Positions 1 through 12,308 of a DNA stretch of 64,000 nucleotides are shown here, one piece after another. The translations under genes and the position numbers were made by a program. A model generated the notes under the pieces. The model had not been told where the DNA came from. It did no database searches and was given only the letters and a program-made list of their open reading frames with translations. Every line of letters starts with the position of its first letter. Positions within the stretch are counted from its first letter, which is position 1. The stretch comes from Nageia nagi (Eukaryota > Pinophyta): the NCBI GenBank assembly GCA_050084985.1, contig JBITNC010000001.1, positions 111,290,001 to 111,354,000 on the forward strand, in the 5' to 3' direction.

Positions 1-3000
1 TTTCAAACATTACGTTAGGTTTGGATATGCACTCTTGAATGATTTCATCATTATTTCTAGTAATCAAAGATCATCCACATAAAGAAGAATCAAGACTACA
101 TCTTTTCCTTGATTGAGCACATATAGATTGGAGTTAGAAAAATACTTGGAGAAACTAATGTCTATTAAATACCCTAAAATATTATTGTACCAAGCTCTAG
201 GTGCTTTCTTAATTCCATATAATGGCTTCTTTAGCTTGCACACAAAGGAATTTTTACCTTCCATAATGAACCCTTCTAGTTGATTCATGAAGATTTCCAC
301 ATCTAAGTTACCATTGAGAAATGCACTCTTTATGTTAAGTTGAAAAAAATTTCATCCTTATGCTGTAGAAAGAGCAAGGATAATTCTCATAGTAGGCATC
401 TTTTCCATGGTAGTAAAGGTTTCCTCATAATCTACATAATATTTTTGAGCAAAACCTTTGGCTACTAACCTTGCCTTGTATTTTTCAATATCCTCAATAA
501 AATTGAACTTTACCTTGAAGATCCACTTATTGCCAATCATATTCTTCTCATTAAGATAAAGAACCAAATCCCAAGTTTCATTTTTTATAAGCACCTCATA
601 CTACACTTTTATGGCTTCCATCCATCACTCATGCTTAGAAGCTTCTTTGAAGGTTGAGGGCTCATGCTTATTGTTAATATTGAAAAATAAGGATTTGTTC
701 AAGGTCATGCTCCTTGTTACCCTTTATGTTGAAGAATTTTGTTCCTAAAGTGACTTATCTAGATCAATATCTAACTAACTAGGTGCAACTGAAGAGTCCT
801 CTAGATCATCAACATCATCATTAGAAGCAGATTCTTCAAAAAGTTCATTGAAATTTACATCTTTTGAAATAAACATGGCTTTTTAGGATGGAGAGTAGAG
901 CTTGTAGTCTCTATGTTGACTGTCATAACTCACAAAGATGTATTTTTTATCTTTTTTATCTAACTTATTCTTTTTCTTAAAAATAATGTAGGTGAATGCT
1001 TCACAACCAAACACCCTAAGGTGTGAAATGTTAGGTTTTCTTCCTAACCATACCTCAAAAGGAGTTTTACCCTAAATAGCTTTTATAGGACACCTATTCA
1101 AGGTGTAAATAACAATATTCATAGCTTCACCCCATAAGAAACTAGAAAGATTACCCAACATGCATTTAGCCATCTCCATTATTATCCTATTTTTTCTATT
1201 GGTAACTCCATTCTATTGAGGAGTGTAAAGAATCATAAATTGCCTCTTGATCTCATACTTAGCATAATAGTTATTGAACTCATTACTACTATATTCTCCC
1301 CTATTACCTAATCTTAAAATCTTGATTTTAAGGTTAGTTTTATTCTCAACAAAGGCCTTAAAAACCTTAAAACTCTCAAAGGTTTGATCTTTGTGTTCAA
1401 ATAGATACCCAAAGGTCATTCTACTAAAATCATTAATGAAGGTCAAGATGTAAGATGCTTCTCTAAGTAACTTAGTCTAAAATGGACCCATCAAATTTTA
1501 ATGCACAAGTCAAATAGGTTGAGATGCTCTTGTTGCCTTATCTTTTTCAAACTTTTATCTATGCATCTTTTCGAGAATGCACTTCTCACATAGACCAACC
1601 AAAAGAGAAATTGAATTTAAACCTTTCACAAGTTCTTTATCTTTCATGACTTGAATACTTTTGTGGTTAAGGTGTCCTAAATGTTGGTGCCAAATATTAC
1701 CTCTAGAACAAATACTAGTAGAAAGATATATCTTTGATAGAACTTGATCCATAATGTAGAGGTTATCTTTCATTGATCTTTTAACCAAAGTGGTAAGTCC
1801 TTTCTTAATGCATCGAGATTCTAGCAACTTGAATCATGGAGAGAAGGTTCATCCTTAAATTAAGAACATAGAGAACACTTTCAAGAACCTTTTTATGAAT
1901 CAATACACTTCCAATTTTTTGAACTTCAAAGAGAGAGTTATCACCTATCACAACTGCATCTTTACTATACTTGTGAAAGTTCTCAAACTTATCCTTTTCA
2001 AAGCATAGGTGATTAGTGTAACTAGAGTCAACAATCTAATCAGATGAAAAAGAGTGAGACAAGGAGTAGAGTGCTATAATAAAACTAGCTTGAATATATT
2101 TTTTTCCTTTGAATTTCTTTACATTTTCATTACCTTTATTCTTTTTCTCTTTTTTCTTCTTTTAGCAATTAACTTCTTTGTGACCTTGGATGCTACAATA
2201 GTTACAATTACCATCAAATTTTTTTTTTGGATAAAGATTGTTTACTTTTTTTTTTTATCTCTTTACTTGAAGTGGATGTTGTTTTCATTATTTTTGATAT
2301 TATTGTTGTTATTTCTATTGATGCCATTATTTCCATTATTCCTGGTGTTGTAGCCATTACCTCTTTTCTTAAACCTTTTGGAGGAAGAAGGATAAAGCTT
2401 CTTTTGATTTTTGAACTCATTTTTGAAAGGTGTTCTGGTTGCTCTAAGAGCAATATTATTATCTTTAGAAAAAAAAATCAATACCTTTTTATTAAAGGTT
2501 TCTTTATACTTCAAAAGGAGCTTAGAAAGATTCTCAAGGGAGAAGACTACTTCTTCATTATCAAGCCTTGTTTTCATAACTATCACAAAGTTTTCAAACT
2601 TTGAAAAAAGGATTTGAAGAATAATGAAGACCATGAACTCATTATTTATCTAATTGCACCCATAATCAACAAGTTGGGTCCTTATATCAATGATTTTATT
2701 CAAATATATAGCCACATTTTCATTTTCCTCTTGAAAAGATTGAAGCAATTTTCAGAGAATGGTAAACCTTCTTAAAAACTTTGAACCAAGGTATATTTGC
2801 TTAAGCTTATCCCAAGATTCCTTTGCTGAGATTGAAGAGGAAATTATCAAGTGCATATCATCTAAAATTGCATGGAAGATCATGGAGGTTACCAATTAAT
2901 TCTTCATGTTATAAGCTCTAGTGCCTTCTCATTTGTAGGAGGTTCAAGGTTCTCATTCACTATTTGCTCAAGCTTCATTGCCTGTAACTTAGCTCTCACT

Positions 3001-3065
3001 TGAGGTTATCAAATCCCAAAGTTGGAACCATCAAGAATGTGTTTGGATAAAAAGAAGTCTCCCAT
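1..3065 (-). pseudogene. Degenerate copia gag-pol of E-A
   Basis: Gag starts at an ATG at 3065 (minus), at the same place as in the other copies. Downstream are a CCHC zinc knuckle near 2164-2217; a protease site near 2017-2040 where the usual D-S-G reads D-S-S; the HHCC pre-integrase zinc finger (about 1555-1700); the integrase core (1213-1480); and RT fragments at 358-594 and 64-300, the latter with the YVDD catalytic motif intact. An in-frame TAG at 1477-1479 precedes the integrase core, as in three other copies. The pieces sit in several frames separated by stops, so no full polyprotein can be made. It would have encoded capsid, protease, integrase and RT for retrotransposition. Confidence 0.9.
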
Positions 3066-5963
3066 TTGTTACATAAGGATGTAAAAAAAAATAAGCATGT
3101 GGTTTAATAAATAACATTACATGTTATATTTAATTAACTAAAACATGTTTGATTTGATTTAGAAGTGTAAATATTTTACAACTCAAATATACATCCCATG
3201 TACTCAAATAAATTTCTTATCTCAAGAATCATAGAGTGACATTATTGAGGCTTGTTTTCTTATCTAAAATTAAGCTTTCACCTGGATGCCCACACAAGAG
3301 GAGCTCAACTACTACTAATCTTTAACCAATTCACCTTAGTCAGTATTATACTCTCACAAGAAGTACCTATTATTTTTCAAGGTTATGATGTTTATTGGAT
3401 CAACCAAATTATTAATCTTGATTGGGTTTCAAGTTATCCTTCTAGGTTATTAGGATAATTCCTAAATGGATGTGCAAACATGTGGTATCACTACATACAT
3501 GTTTGTCCACCTATTGGAGTTATGTCCAGACCAATAGAAGACTTAAGGGAAATTGAGAAATATGAACTTTTCACCATTTGGATCATCAAACTTAAAGGTT
3601 CCAATCCACCTATCCTCACCTCATGGCTCCCCAAACAAGTCATGTTGCAAAATGTATGTGCAGATGTGTTCATTTTAGGGGGTTGCTCATATCAATGTTT
3701 GCATTTTTATTTACATAAGTAAAAGGCAAAATATGAAGTAAAGAGCATAAGTAGAATATCATCCATTTAAAAATTTGAAACATAGGAGTCCAATGGGTTT
3801 TGTTTACTAACCCCTAAAGAACATCTTTTCATAGGTCCAAAAAATTGCCCAAGTTAACTTTGCAAAAAAAATGATAAATACTTAAGCATAAGTTTGCATT
3901 AATTTCATAATTTCCACAAGTTAACTTTACATAAAGGATAATACTTAGGCATATGCATCAATTTAGTTACCTTGCAAAAATGGCATTCATTACTCCCATT
4001 TCTTTAAAAAATGAAGTAGGTATACACCATTTTTAGAAAATGTAAGGAGCATACAACATTTTGACTTTAAGTAATGAGCATGCATTATTAACTAAACATG
4101 CACCATTAAATTTAAAAATTAAGTCCTAAGCATGTATTTCACTTTTAAGTAGTAAGTATTAACTTAAAATTTAAGCTTTAAGCATCAACTTAAAATTATG
4201 TATGCATTAAACTTTAAGGAAAAAAAAATTCATACAAATTCCCATTCTTTTTGTTTTAACTTAAAGTTGTACCCCTAAAGATAGCATACTTAGCTTAACT
4301 TAATACTTTACCCTTAAAATTATTTTTCATGATAAAAAAAATTCTAAGTATACATCCATTCTAATTTTAAGTAAAAAAGAAGTAAGATTCCCCCTTTTAC
4401 TTAAAATTGATCTTAATACAATAGTATGCTTAGTTAATTTTATAAGTGCCAAGTTTATACTTTAAATATTTTTCCTAAAACATTGCCATACTTACCAATT
4501 AAAAAAATCCTCTATTTTACTTAATAAAAGATCATGGCATAGCCCAGCTTTTGCTTATAATTTTTTTTTCTTTTCAAAAACTAAAGTCATTATGACTCTT
4601 CACTTTATGCATTAAATAGGTTGGATACAACCTACAATTGTCCTTAATGCATTTAATTTTTACCACTAGTTTAATGCTTTTATGCATTTTACTCCATACA
4701 TAGTAAGTCATGATGAGAAAAGTGAACTTGCTTGTAAGAAAGCAAAAAAAATAAATGCTCATAAACCACTTAAGTTAAAAAGAAATCATTTGTTAAAAAA
4801 AGACTTGCAAGTAGAATAAAAAAGTACCTACTTAGGAAGGAAAAAATAATAAAAGGGGTGGGGTAAATAAGTGGTTGCATAAGACTTAAAAGCCAAAGGA
4901 GGGAGGTTGTAGCATAGGTAAGAAAGAGGGTTCTTTTGGAGGCATTAACAGAGGGCATGACATGGAGGGTTAGGTTGGTTGTACATCATCATGGCCTAAT
5001 AAATGTTCCCTCTACTCCCTCACATCATAAGGGATTTGAATGATTGGTAGCTCTATTTGCGAATCACCAGGAATCAATGTGAAGAGAGCCCATAACACAA
5101 CATTTGGGTGGGGAAATTGTAATGAACAAAGGTGGATACAAAATAGGTCAAAGGAGGTGTAGGGTAGAAGGTGGCTAGAGAGGTCAATGGTAGATGCCAT
5201 GCATGGTGACAGATGCCCTACCCCCTTCAAACAAAGTGGTAGAATAATTGAGGACTAACAAGCTGCACTCCTATGAAGTTTTGCTTTTTGTCCTCCCTTC
5301 TTTGGGAAAAAAAATGTTTATTATTTCCAAAAAAAATTGAAAGAAAAGCTACTTTTTATTTTTGTAATAGATTTATATTTTTAATCTATTTGTATAATAA
5401 CCATTTTTTATTATATAAACTTCCCCTTTTTATTGAAATGTAAACCAAAAATATTTTTGTGTATATTAATTCTATAACAAATAATATTTTAATGTAAAAG
5501 ATTATATAGCAACATAGTTAGCAATTTTTGAAATTTGCAAGTAAAAAAATAGAGATTAGTATAAACAAATGAATTACATCATATTGTTAGTTCTAAGATT
5601 TTATAAAAAAAATGAACTAGCACATAGAACAAAAAGCAATTGTTAGAATTAATATTACACAAGTTTTGTATACTAACCTTTTTTTATATAAAAAGATAGC
5701 AATTTTGAAAAAAATTACAAGTAACAAAAAATAAAGATTAGTATAAAAACTTGTGCTAGCCATATTTTGCTTGAAAAAAAGGAACTAAGACATAGTAAAT
5801 AGTTAGTAGCATACTGTAATAATCCAAAATAATAAAGGAAGGATGTTTATACCTTAAAAATAATTTTACCTTAACAAAATAGTGTAGGGTGAGGAATGAA
5901 GACCTCTAATATGAAGAGCTTCTACACCAAAAAAAAGAGCTTTCACTAAGCTCTGATACCAAA
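3066..5963 (-). other. Long 5' leader of E-A
   Basis: Untranslated leader between primer site and gag. The part nearest gag (about 3230-3690) matches the equivalent part of E1, E2 and E-B. About 4890-5260 is a less AT-rich block, C/T-rich in the sense orientation, with no evident match in the other leaders. A donor-like AG/GT at 5868-5869 (minus) near the primer site matches the other copies, but the acceptor-like AG before gag is mutated to AA here. An open frame at 5012-5230 (minus) has a stretch (residues about 37-48) that vaguely recalls PPR repeats; this is too weak to call. Confidence 0.7.
5951..5961 (-). promoter_or_regulatory. Primer binding site of E-A
   Basis: Minus-strand TGGTATCAGAG, two bases inside the LTR end. 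This is the standard plant copia site, complementary to the 3' end of initiator methionine tRNA, where reverse transcription starts. Confidence 0.9.
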
Positions 5964-6462
5964 AGAGAGAATTGAACTATAACATGAACAATTATAGACT
6001 CCCAAGATCACACGAAAGCTCACAAATCACATCTAACAAAGACAAAAATCAATCTCACAAAGATAACCCAAGATGTAAGTGGTTCCTCCAACTAGGAGTA
6101 CATCCACTAACTAAATCTCACTTTATTCACAATATGAAATTTTAGAAACTTTCTAACCTCAACTCCTAAACATTATCCACTAGCATAATTTTACTCCACA
6201 AATTGGTGTGTAATCACAAAAAAGGAGCCTTCTATTTATAGGTCAAAATCCCTCTTTGGATCACCCTTTTATCCAATGTACAAAAGTATGACATGCACAT
6301 CCTTTTACCCAAGGGGCATGCTCATGACATGGAGTGTAGGACAAGTTACATTATTATATTCATGTAAATACTTAAGGTATCAAATGATACTATTAAGTAT
6401 TAGTGAACTTACATAGAAGATTATTATAAAACCTTTACAATAAAGCATTATACATTCGAACA
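5964..6462 (-). repeat. 5' LTR of E-A (about 499 bp)
   Basis: Begins TGTTCGAATG on the minus strand and is similar over its length to the LTRs at 22004, 46299 and 60074. A TATA box (TATAAATA on the minus strand) lies at 6233-6240, at the same place as in the other copies. The usual final CA reads CT, assigned by alignment with E0 and the two-base gap to the primer site. Confidence 0.88.
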
Positions 6463-7535
6463 CATGGTTGGCATGCTATTGTACACTAGCTTGTATGTGC
6501 CCTATTTATTTGGGCTCCATTATAATTTTTAGCTATACAGTTTTAATGATTTTAGCTTCTTTTCTTTGTTTTGTGGTGTTGTGCAATTTCCTTTTCTAGG
6601 CTTGATTTTCTTATCTTGCAAATCTTCACACTTTCATGTATAAATTCATATACAAAAAATCATAATTCCTTATATTTTCCTACATATATTTTATATTTCT
6701 TTATATAATCATCCTCTTATTTATTTACAATAAGATATGATAGGCCTCCTCTCATATTTCCTTATAAATGTGAATGATATGTAATAGAGTTATAATAAAA
6801 CATATCATTCTCTAGGAATGTTTATCTGCAAAGGTTGAAGTGAGGAAACTATTAAAGGCCATGAAGTGATTTCTATGTGACATATTCTGGTAGTTCTTAT
6901 GTAGCTAGCATTGAAACTATTTAGGAGTGATGTTGACATAGATAGTATTTGAGAATAATTGCTAGTTTGAGGAGCAAAGAGTTCCCCTCATTCAATTTTG
7001 TGAGTACTATTTGTATGCATGCATTGTTAGCAATTTCCTTCTTAAAGTATTACTCATGGAATATTGGGTGTATCTTAAAAGTGGGTGGTAACTCCAACTT
7101 CCAAGCAACTTAGCCAATTTATTTAATGATTGTATAGGATCTTTAAAACCTTAAGGTGAATTTCTCATGACCATTTAAGTTTAAGGATATTTATTGTAGG
7201 GTTTGAGATACAAAACTTTGGGTAGTTCATGAAATTGGGAGGTAACTCCAAATTGTAGGTGACATGGCCAATCCATGAAATGATTCATGTAGGGCCCAAA
7301 AAACATTGGGATGAGTTTTTGATGAATATTTATGTTCAAGGGTATATATTTATAGGGTTGTGAATAAAGGAAGACCATATCCATTTATAATTATTATTCA
7401 AATTAGTGTTGTTAATTTTTTATCTTCATTTTGTTTTGAGTTATGGTTGAGTTTTCCTTGAGGGTTTGTAAAATGTTTGTGGGATTATTTAGAGTGACAT
7501 CCATTAACTTGACCTTAAATTTGGTTAGTAGGTAT
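6463..7535. other. No gene seen; AT-rich spacer with one tandem repeat
   Basis: No open frame with recognisable features on either strand. It holds the two-unit repeat described at 7082-7375. The DNA directly left of the gypsy LTR (ending GGTAT at 7535) should be the target site of that element, but the matching right flank is lost. Confidence 0.6.
7082..7375. repeat. Two imperfect tandem units of about 148 bp
   Basis: Both units open with GGGTGGTAACTCCAA or GGGAGGTAACTCCAA (7082 and 7230). They share a diverged run ending in TTTAT.GTAGGGTT/TTATAGGGTT. No coding signal. Confidence 0.6.
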
Positions 7536-8150
7536 TGTAGACCTCAAATAATGCATAAATGATATAATTGATGCACTATTTGTGTATAATATTTGATTGA
7601 AGTATATATCAAAGATATAGAAACAATAAGTAATAATAATCAATGTACCTTCATTGTAATAATTCATTCATTAAACATGAACATACATTCATCCATACAC
7701 ATGATACCAATGAGCCATAAGCATTACACTGCTAGCACCTTGGAATAAGCAATATTATGAATAGAATAAAAGAGAATGCAAGAGCAAGACGAAGGGTTTA
7801 ACAAATCTATGCAGAGGTGGTGTTACAAAATAATATTATTGGTAGGATAGAGTAATATTGCATTTGTTGGAGTCTCTCTGGGATCTTTGATTCCCTTGCA
7901 TGATACCTTTTGTGTTGCCTTTGGTATCTTTATATAGTAACATCCTTGTCTTCTTGGATTCTTGATATCATTGCATGTTACATCATTTGAGGAGACTTTT
8001 AGGTATTTGACCCCTTATTAGATTGTGCAATGGTCCATTACATTGATTACATTACCTTGGGTATTATTTTAACCATTTTTTACAATAAATCTCTTGGATG
8101 CTATAAAATAAACTATGTAAATAATAGTAATTCATTTTTAGGCATCTACA
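7536..8150 (-). repeat. 3' LTR of the Tat-like element (615 bp)
   Basis: On the minus strand it starts TGTAGATGCC and ends GAGGTCTACA, giving TGTAGA/TCTACA inverted ends. It matches 15290-15884 over nearly its whole length. It is preceded on the minus strand by a polypurine tract, which fixes its start. Confidence 0.92.
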
Positions 8151-8168
8151 TTTTTCCCCTCTTTAGAG
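8151..8168 (-). promoter_or_regulatory. Polypurine tract of the Tat-like element
   Basis: Minus-strand CTCTAAAGAGGGGAAAAA, directly before the TGTAGATG start of the 3' LTR. This is the expected primer site for plus-strand DNA synthesis. Confidence 0.85.
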
Positions 8169-9237
8169 GTGTAATTGAAGCAATGAAATTTTATGTCCAA
8201 AGAATAATTTTAGAATAAAAGTTTTAAGAACTTTGAACTCTATGTTGTACTATAAATTGATGTTGATGATTATAGTAAGGGTCCTTTGTTGCCCCCTTTT
8301 GGCTTGGATACCCTAGGAAAGGTCTTGAATGGTAAAACTAAGGCAAAATTTGAAGAACTGCATCTCTCTAGCTATTATGATGTATTTTTTCTAGAAGGAA
8401 CTCTACTATTAGATAGTTTTATGATCCCACGTCCATTCTCTCAAATGAAATATTTCTCTTTTCCCATTGCACTATTTAACCATGAATCTAGTCATTCCCT
8501 TGTGTTTGGTATTTAGGAAGCTATCACACTTACATTCATGCCTTGAAATAAAGGAGGTCATCTTTTATTCTATTGAATTTTTAATAAGATACACACACTA
8601 ACCGTGCTAATAGTGTTAGTTTCTTTGTACTTTCTCCTATCCTTCATGATGTAGATACTTGCAAAAAGGTATTAATTATACTCTGCATAAAATATTATGT
8701 CTACACAATGAGTTGCATCATCCATTGATGATAATTCAATATCAGCAATCTACTTACGATTACATCGTTAGTTTGTCTTTTAAGTGAGTGAAATCGCACT
8801 AGCCTTTTCGTTGGCCATCGATGGTCATACATTTCATGTATATAACTCAAAGATATTATGCTTTGTATGGTTTAAATAAAAAACCATATGGATACACAAC
8901 AAGTTGCATCATCCATTGGGGATAAGCCAATGTCAACATCTTGCTCACGGTTGCATCATTGATTTAACTTTTAAGTGAGTGACCTCTTACTAGCCATATT
9001 GTTGGCCATCTATGACCTTGCATTTTATGTCCATGGTCTGTAGACATTATATTGTCATGAATTTTTTTTTTTGCATATTCCACATTGCTAGCATCATATA
9101 GATAGTAATAGACATCATTAGCTATGTGGGTACAATACTATAGATTGAAAATTGAAAATGTACAATATAATACATGTACATTGCTCTATATTTTTTACAT
9201 TTTGCAAGGTACAAAGTGAGTACTCCTATGCATAGAA
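8169..9237 (-). other. Long 3' region of the Tat-like element
   Basis: About 1.07 kb between the integrase end and the polypurine tract. It contains the 192-bp tandem repeat (8700-9060). A 76-codon open frame lies on the opposite strand (8286-8516, plus). Tat-lineage elements often have extended 3' regions with tandem repeats, and some carry an antisense ORF here. Whether this ORF is such a gene remnant cannot be decided; its product matches nothing I recognise. Confidence 0.6.
8700..9060. repeat. Tandem repeat, two units of about 192 bp
   Basis: The units begin TCTACACAATGAGTTGCATC (8700) and ATACACAACAAGTTGCATC (8892). They stay alignable throughout, including TTTTAAGTGAGTGA and GTTGGCCATC. 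It sits within the 3' region of the Tat-like element. Confidence 0.85.
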
Positions 9238-10340
9238 TCATTTGATATGGGTGGCATTGAAGGTATTAGGTTCTTCTTTTCCATCTATAGATGATAATTT
9301 GTATGCTCTTGAGCTTGTTGCTTCTACAACCAATGAACCTAGCCAATTGGGTTTAAATTTTTCTTTTGCTTCATCATTTGTTGCTATTTTATTAATGTTT
9401 TCTTTCAACACTAAGTATCCCACTTTGAATTCCTTGACCTTTATATTTTTCCCAAATGCTCTTTTGAGTTTTACATGATATACCTTCTGATACTCAATAG
9501 CTCTAATTCTCTTTTCATCTAATGACTCCAATTGTTGTAACCTTGCTTTTCTTACATCCTTATGTAATGAGATCCTTAAGGATGGGATCTCTAATTATAG
9601 TGGTACAATAGCCTCATCTCTATACATTAATGAAAATGGTTTTGCCCTAGTGCTATTCTAATGCTAGTCTTATATGCCCAAAGTGCATAAGGTAACTGTT
9701 CATGCCAATCCTTCTTATATTTATCCCATGTTTTGGTTAGAATGCTCTTAATGTTCTTATTAGTGGCTTCAAATTTACCATTTCCTCAAGGATAGTAAAC
9801 TGAAGAGAACATTTGCATAATATGAAACTTTTCACAAAATATTTTCATGTCCTTACCTTTAAAATTAGGCTTGTTGTCCATGATCAATTATTGTGGCACA
9901 CTAAACCTTGTGATGATGTTTTTCAGTAAGGAATGGAATAACCTTATCTTGAATGACTAACTTCTTTGGGATAGTCTCCACCCATTTTATAGTGAATTTA
10001 GTAGCTATGATGACAAATTTGTGACCTTTCCTTGAATAAGTACTAATCATACCAATCAAATCTATGTCCTAAGTAGCAAATGGCCATGGTGAAACAATAG
10101 AGTGCAATTCTTGAGTAGGTTATTTTTCAATTGGCATATTTTTGACATTACAAACATATTTTTACATAAAATTTTCAATCTTCCACCATAGTGGGCCAGT
10201 AATATTCAAATCTCAAACTTTTTATGTATAACGCCTTTGCATGGAAATGTCCACCACATAAACCATCATGTGCTTGTTCTAGTGCAATAGCTATCTCATG
10301 CTTTTCATTTTGATCAAAGCCTTTAGGAATTGTTTGGTGC
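9238..10340 (-). pseudogene. Integrase of the Tat-like gypsy element
   Basis: The C-terminal part (9238-9531, 97 codons open) has the gypsy integrase tail, with a basic helix, a G-x-LVL core, a P-N-W-x-G motif and a D-G-K near the end. The core upstream (about 9540-10340) shows DNKPNFK, a CEKFHI motif, and a run ending W-H-E-Q-L-P-Y-A-L-W-A-Y, typical of the DD35E core. Several stops and frame changes interrupt it. It would have inserted the element's cDNA into the host chromosome. Confidence 0.88.
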
Positions 10341-10372
10341 TCCAAATAATTGTATATATCAAAATACCAATT

Positions 10373-10900
10373 CTAAAAATCATTCTCCTCTGTGATAAGA
10401 TAGGTCTGAATCTCATGCATATATTTAGTGTATGAAGGAGTGCGAAGCTTACAAATTTTTAAGATAGTCTCTTCATCTTCAATTTCAATTGGTGCAAGAG
10501 AAGCAACATTTTCCATTGTATCTACATACATATTGTTAGTCCTTGGTATATTTTGAATAGTATATCTATCAAATTGATCCAATAAATCATTTACCACTAC
10601 CTTATAAGGATTCAAATTTTCATATTTTATATTAAAGATATCATGTACTTGATTAATGATAGGCTATGAATCACCATAAATTTCTAAATCTTTGATTTTC
10701 AAAGTAATAGTAGCTTTCATATCCAATATTAATGCCTCTTATTTAGCCATGTTATTTATGCATTTAAAACCAAGTTTATAAGCCATAGGGATTATCTCAT
10801 TCGAAGGAGACACCAAACTAATACCTACCCTTGCTCCATAAGAACATTCTAAGCCATTGAAGTATAGTTTCAAAGTGATAAGTTCATCATCCATGAGGCG
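10373..10900 (-). pseudogene. Second, archaeal-type RNase H of the Tat-like element
   Basis: Minus-strand pieces read L-Y-F-N-G near the start, then a G-A-R-V-G-I-S-L strand, N-N-M-A-K/E-A-L-I (normally NN.AEYEAL), an acidic Y-G-D-S, and a C-terminal H-x-P-R-T-N-N-like stretch (NIPRTNN). This is the RVT_3 / RNase H-like domain found between RT-RH and integrase in Tat-lineage elements. The open frame at 10373-10615 covers its C-terminal half and linker. Stops interrupt the N-terminal half. Confidence 0.78.
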
Positions 10901-11049
10901 TACAAACTCATCAAAGATAGAAATGTCATCAAAATCACATTGTTGATGGCTTTCTAATAATTTTGCATGTAGCTGATGGCTTGGATCATTTGCTAATTCA
11001 TATGGAAATTCTTCATGTATGACTACTTCATCATTCTAAGGGAATTTAG

Positions 11050-11340
11050 ATATCATATATATGATTATCTATCCCTTAATAGAGTTCTATTTCACCACAT
11101 TAATATCATACTCTTGAAACAACATTAGCCTTTTTTGCAAATCTTCTTGATAAATGTTGTTTTGCCACAAGATATTTTAATGGACTAACAAGGCTCACAA
11201 TAAATGTAGTACAATAGAACAAATAATACCTCAATTTATCAATATCAAACACAATACCATAACATAGTTTTTCCATTGGTGTGTACCTAGTTTCATAATC
11301 CACCAATGTCTTACTAAGGTAGTAAATGACTCTTTCTTTA
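11050..11340 (-). pseudogene. First RNase H of the Tat-like element
   Basis: The open frame at 11106-11306 (66 codons) reads Y-E-T-R-Y-T-P-M-E-K-L-C, the signature of the gypsy RNase H that directly follows RT (normally E.RY...E...LA). It then has a Y-Y-L strand and an S-P-L-K-Y run. It would degrade the RNA strand during reverse transcription. Confidence 0.8.
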
Positions 11341-11599
11341 TTTTCCTAATCTATTTGGTAAAGCATTGCCCCTAATGCATACAATGTAGCTAAGATATAC
11401 AAATATTCAGGCTTGGAGAAATCCATGGGAGCCAAGATAGGTGGATTAAGCAAATATTGTTTTATGTCTTCAAAAGCTTTTTCACATTTATCATCCCATA
11501 TAAATTTGACATCCTTTTTCACTAAGTGTATAAATGGCCTACATTTGTCCGCAAGTTGTGAGATAGACCTCCTAACTAAATTAATCTTACCTTAAAAAC

Positions 11600-12308
11600 T
11601 CCTTAATTATTTCAAATTGTTAGGAGGAAGCATACTTGTTATAGTTTTGACTTTCTTTGGATCCACTTCTATTCCTCTATTTGAAACCATGAACCCAAGC
11701 AATTTACTAGAAGTAACACCAAAAGCACACTTTTGAGGTTTGATTCTTAGTTTGTACCTTTTCAAAATATTGAATACCTCATCCAATAGTTCTAGGTGAT
11801 CTTGACCTTGATTTGATTTCATTAATATGTCATAAACATATACCTCCATTTATTTATGTATTTGCTCATGAAACATTGTCATCATGGATATTTGGTATGT
11901 AACACCTATATTCTTTATTCCAAAGGGCATAACCTTTCAACAAAAATCTCCCCATGGGGTAGTAAAAATAGTATTATGTTGGTCACCAAGATTAATCAAT
12001 ATTTGGTTATAACCAAAAAATCCATCCATGAAAGATAATGTATCATGCCTAGCTATACTATCCATAATCATATCAATATTGGGCAAGGGGAAGTCATCTT
12101 TAGGACATGCATTATTGATATCTCTAAAATCAGTACACACCCTTATCTCCCTAGTGGGATTTGTAATAAGAACTATGTTAGCCAATGAATTTGAATAATC
12201 AATAGGTCTAATGAATCCAACATTCAAATATTTCTCAATTTCTTTCTTGACTAACAAGGCTTTTGAAAGATGCATTTTTTCATGGTTTTTTCTTAATTGG
12301 TTTAGCAT
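11600..12308 (-). pseudogene. Reverse transcriptase of the Tat-like element
   Basis: The N-terminal part (11937-12308, 123 codons) has F-I-R-P-I/D-Y-S-N-S-L-A-N, the R-V-C-T-D-F-R-D-I-N-N-A-C-P-K-D-D-F-P-L-P run and S-F-M-D-G-F-F-G-Y-N-Q. The palm continues at 11607-11849. The usual YVDD catalytic box reads YVYD, so one catalytic aspartate is lost. A frameshift near 11850-11930 separates the two parts. Confidence 0.92.

Larger units (their letters stand above)
1..6462 (-). mobile_element. Ty1/copia LTR retrotransposon E-A (5' part; left end outside window)
   Basis: Read on the minus strand from 6462 down to 1, this has a 5' LTR, an initiator-Met-type primer site, a leader of about 2.9 kb, and a gag-pol region that runs off the left edge within reverse transcriptase. 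The order gag, protease, integrase, RT is the Ty1/copia order. The LTR and coding sequence are clearly related to the plus-strand copies at 22004 (E0) and 60074 (E-B). Stops and frameshifts throughout show that it is dead. Its 3' LTR is not visible, so neither age nor target duplication can be assessed. Confidence 0.93.

Noticed and set aside
2227-2604. Overlapping plus-strand ORFs of 99-125 codons
   Set aside because: Antisense shadows of the Lys/Asn-rich end of the E-A gag. The real reading is on the minus strand.
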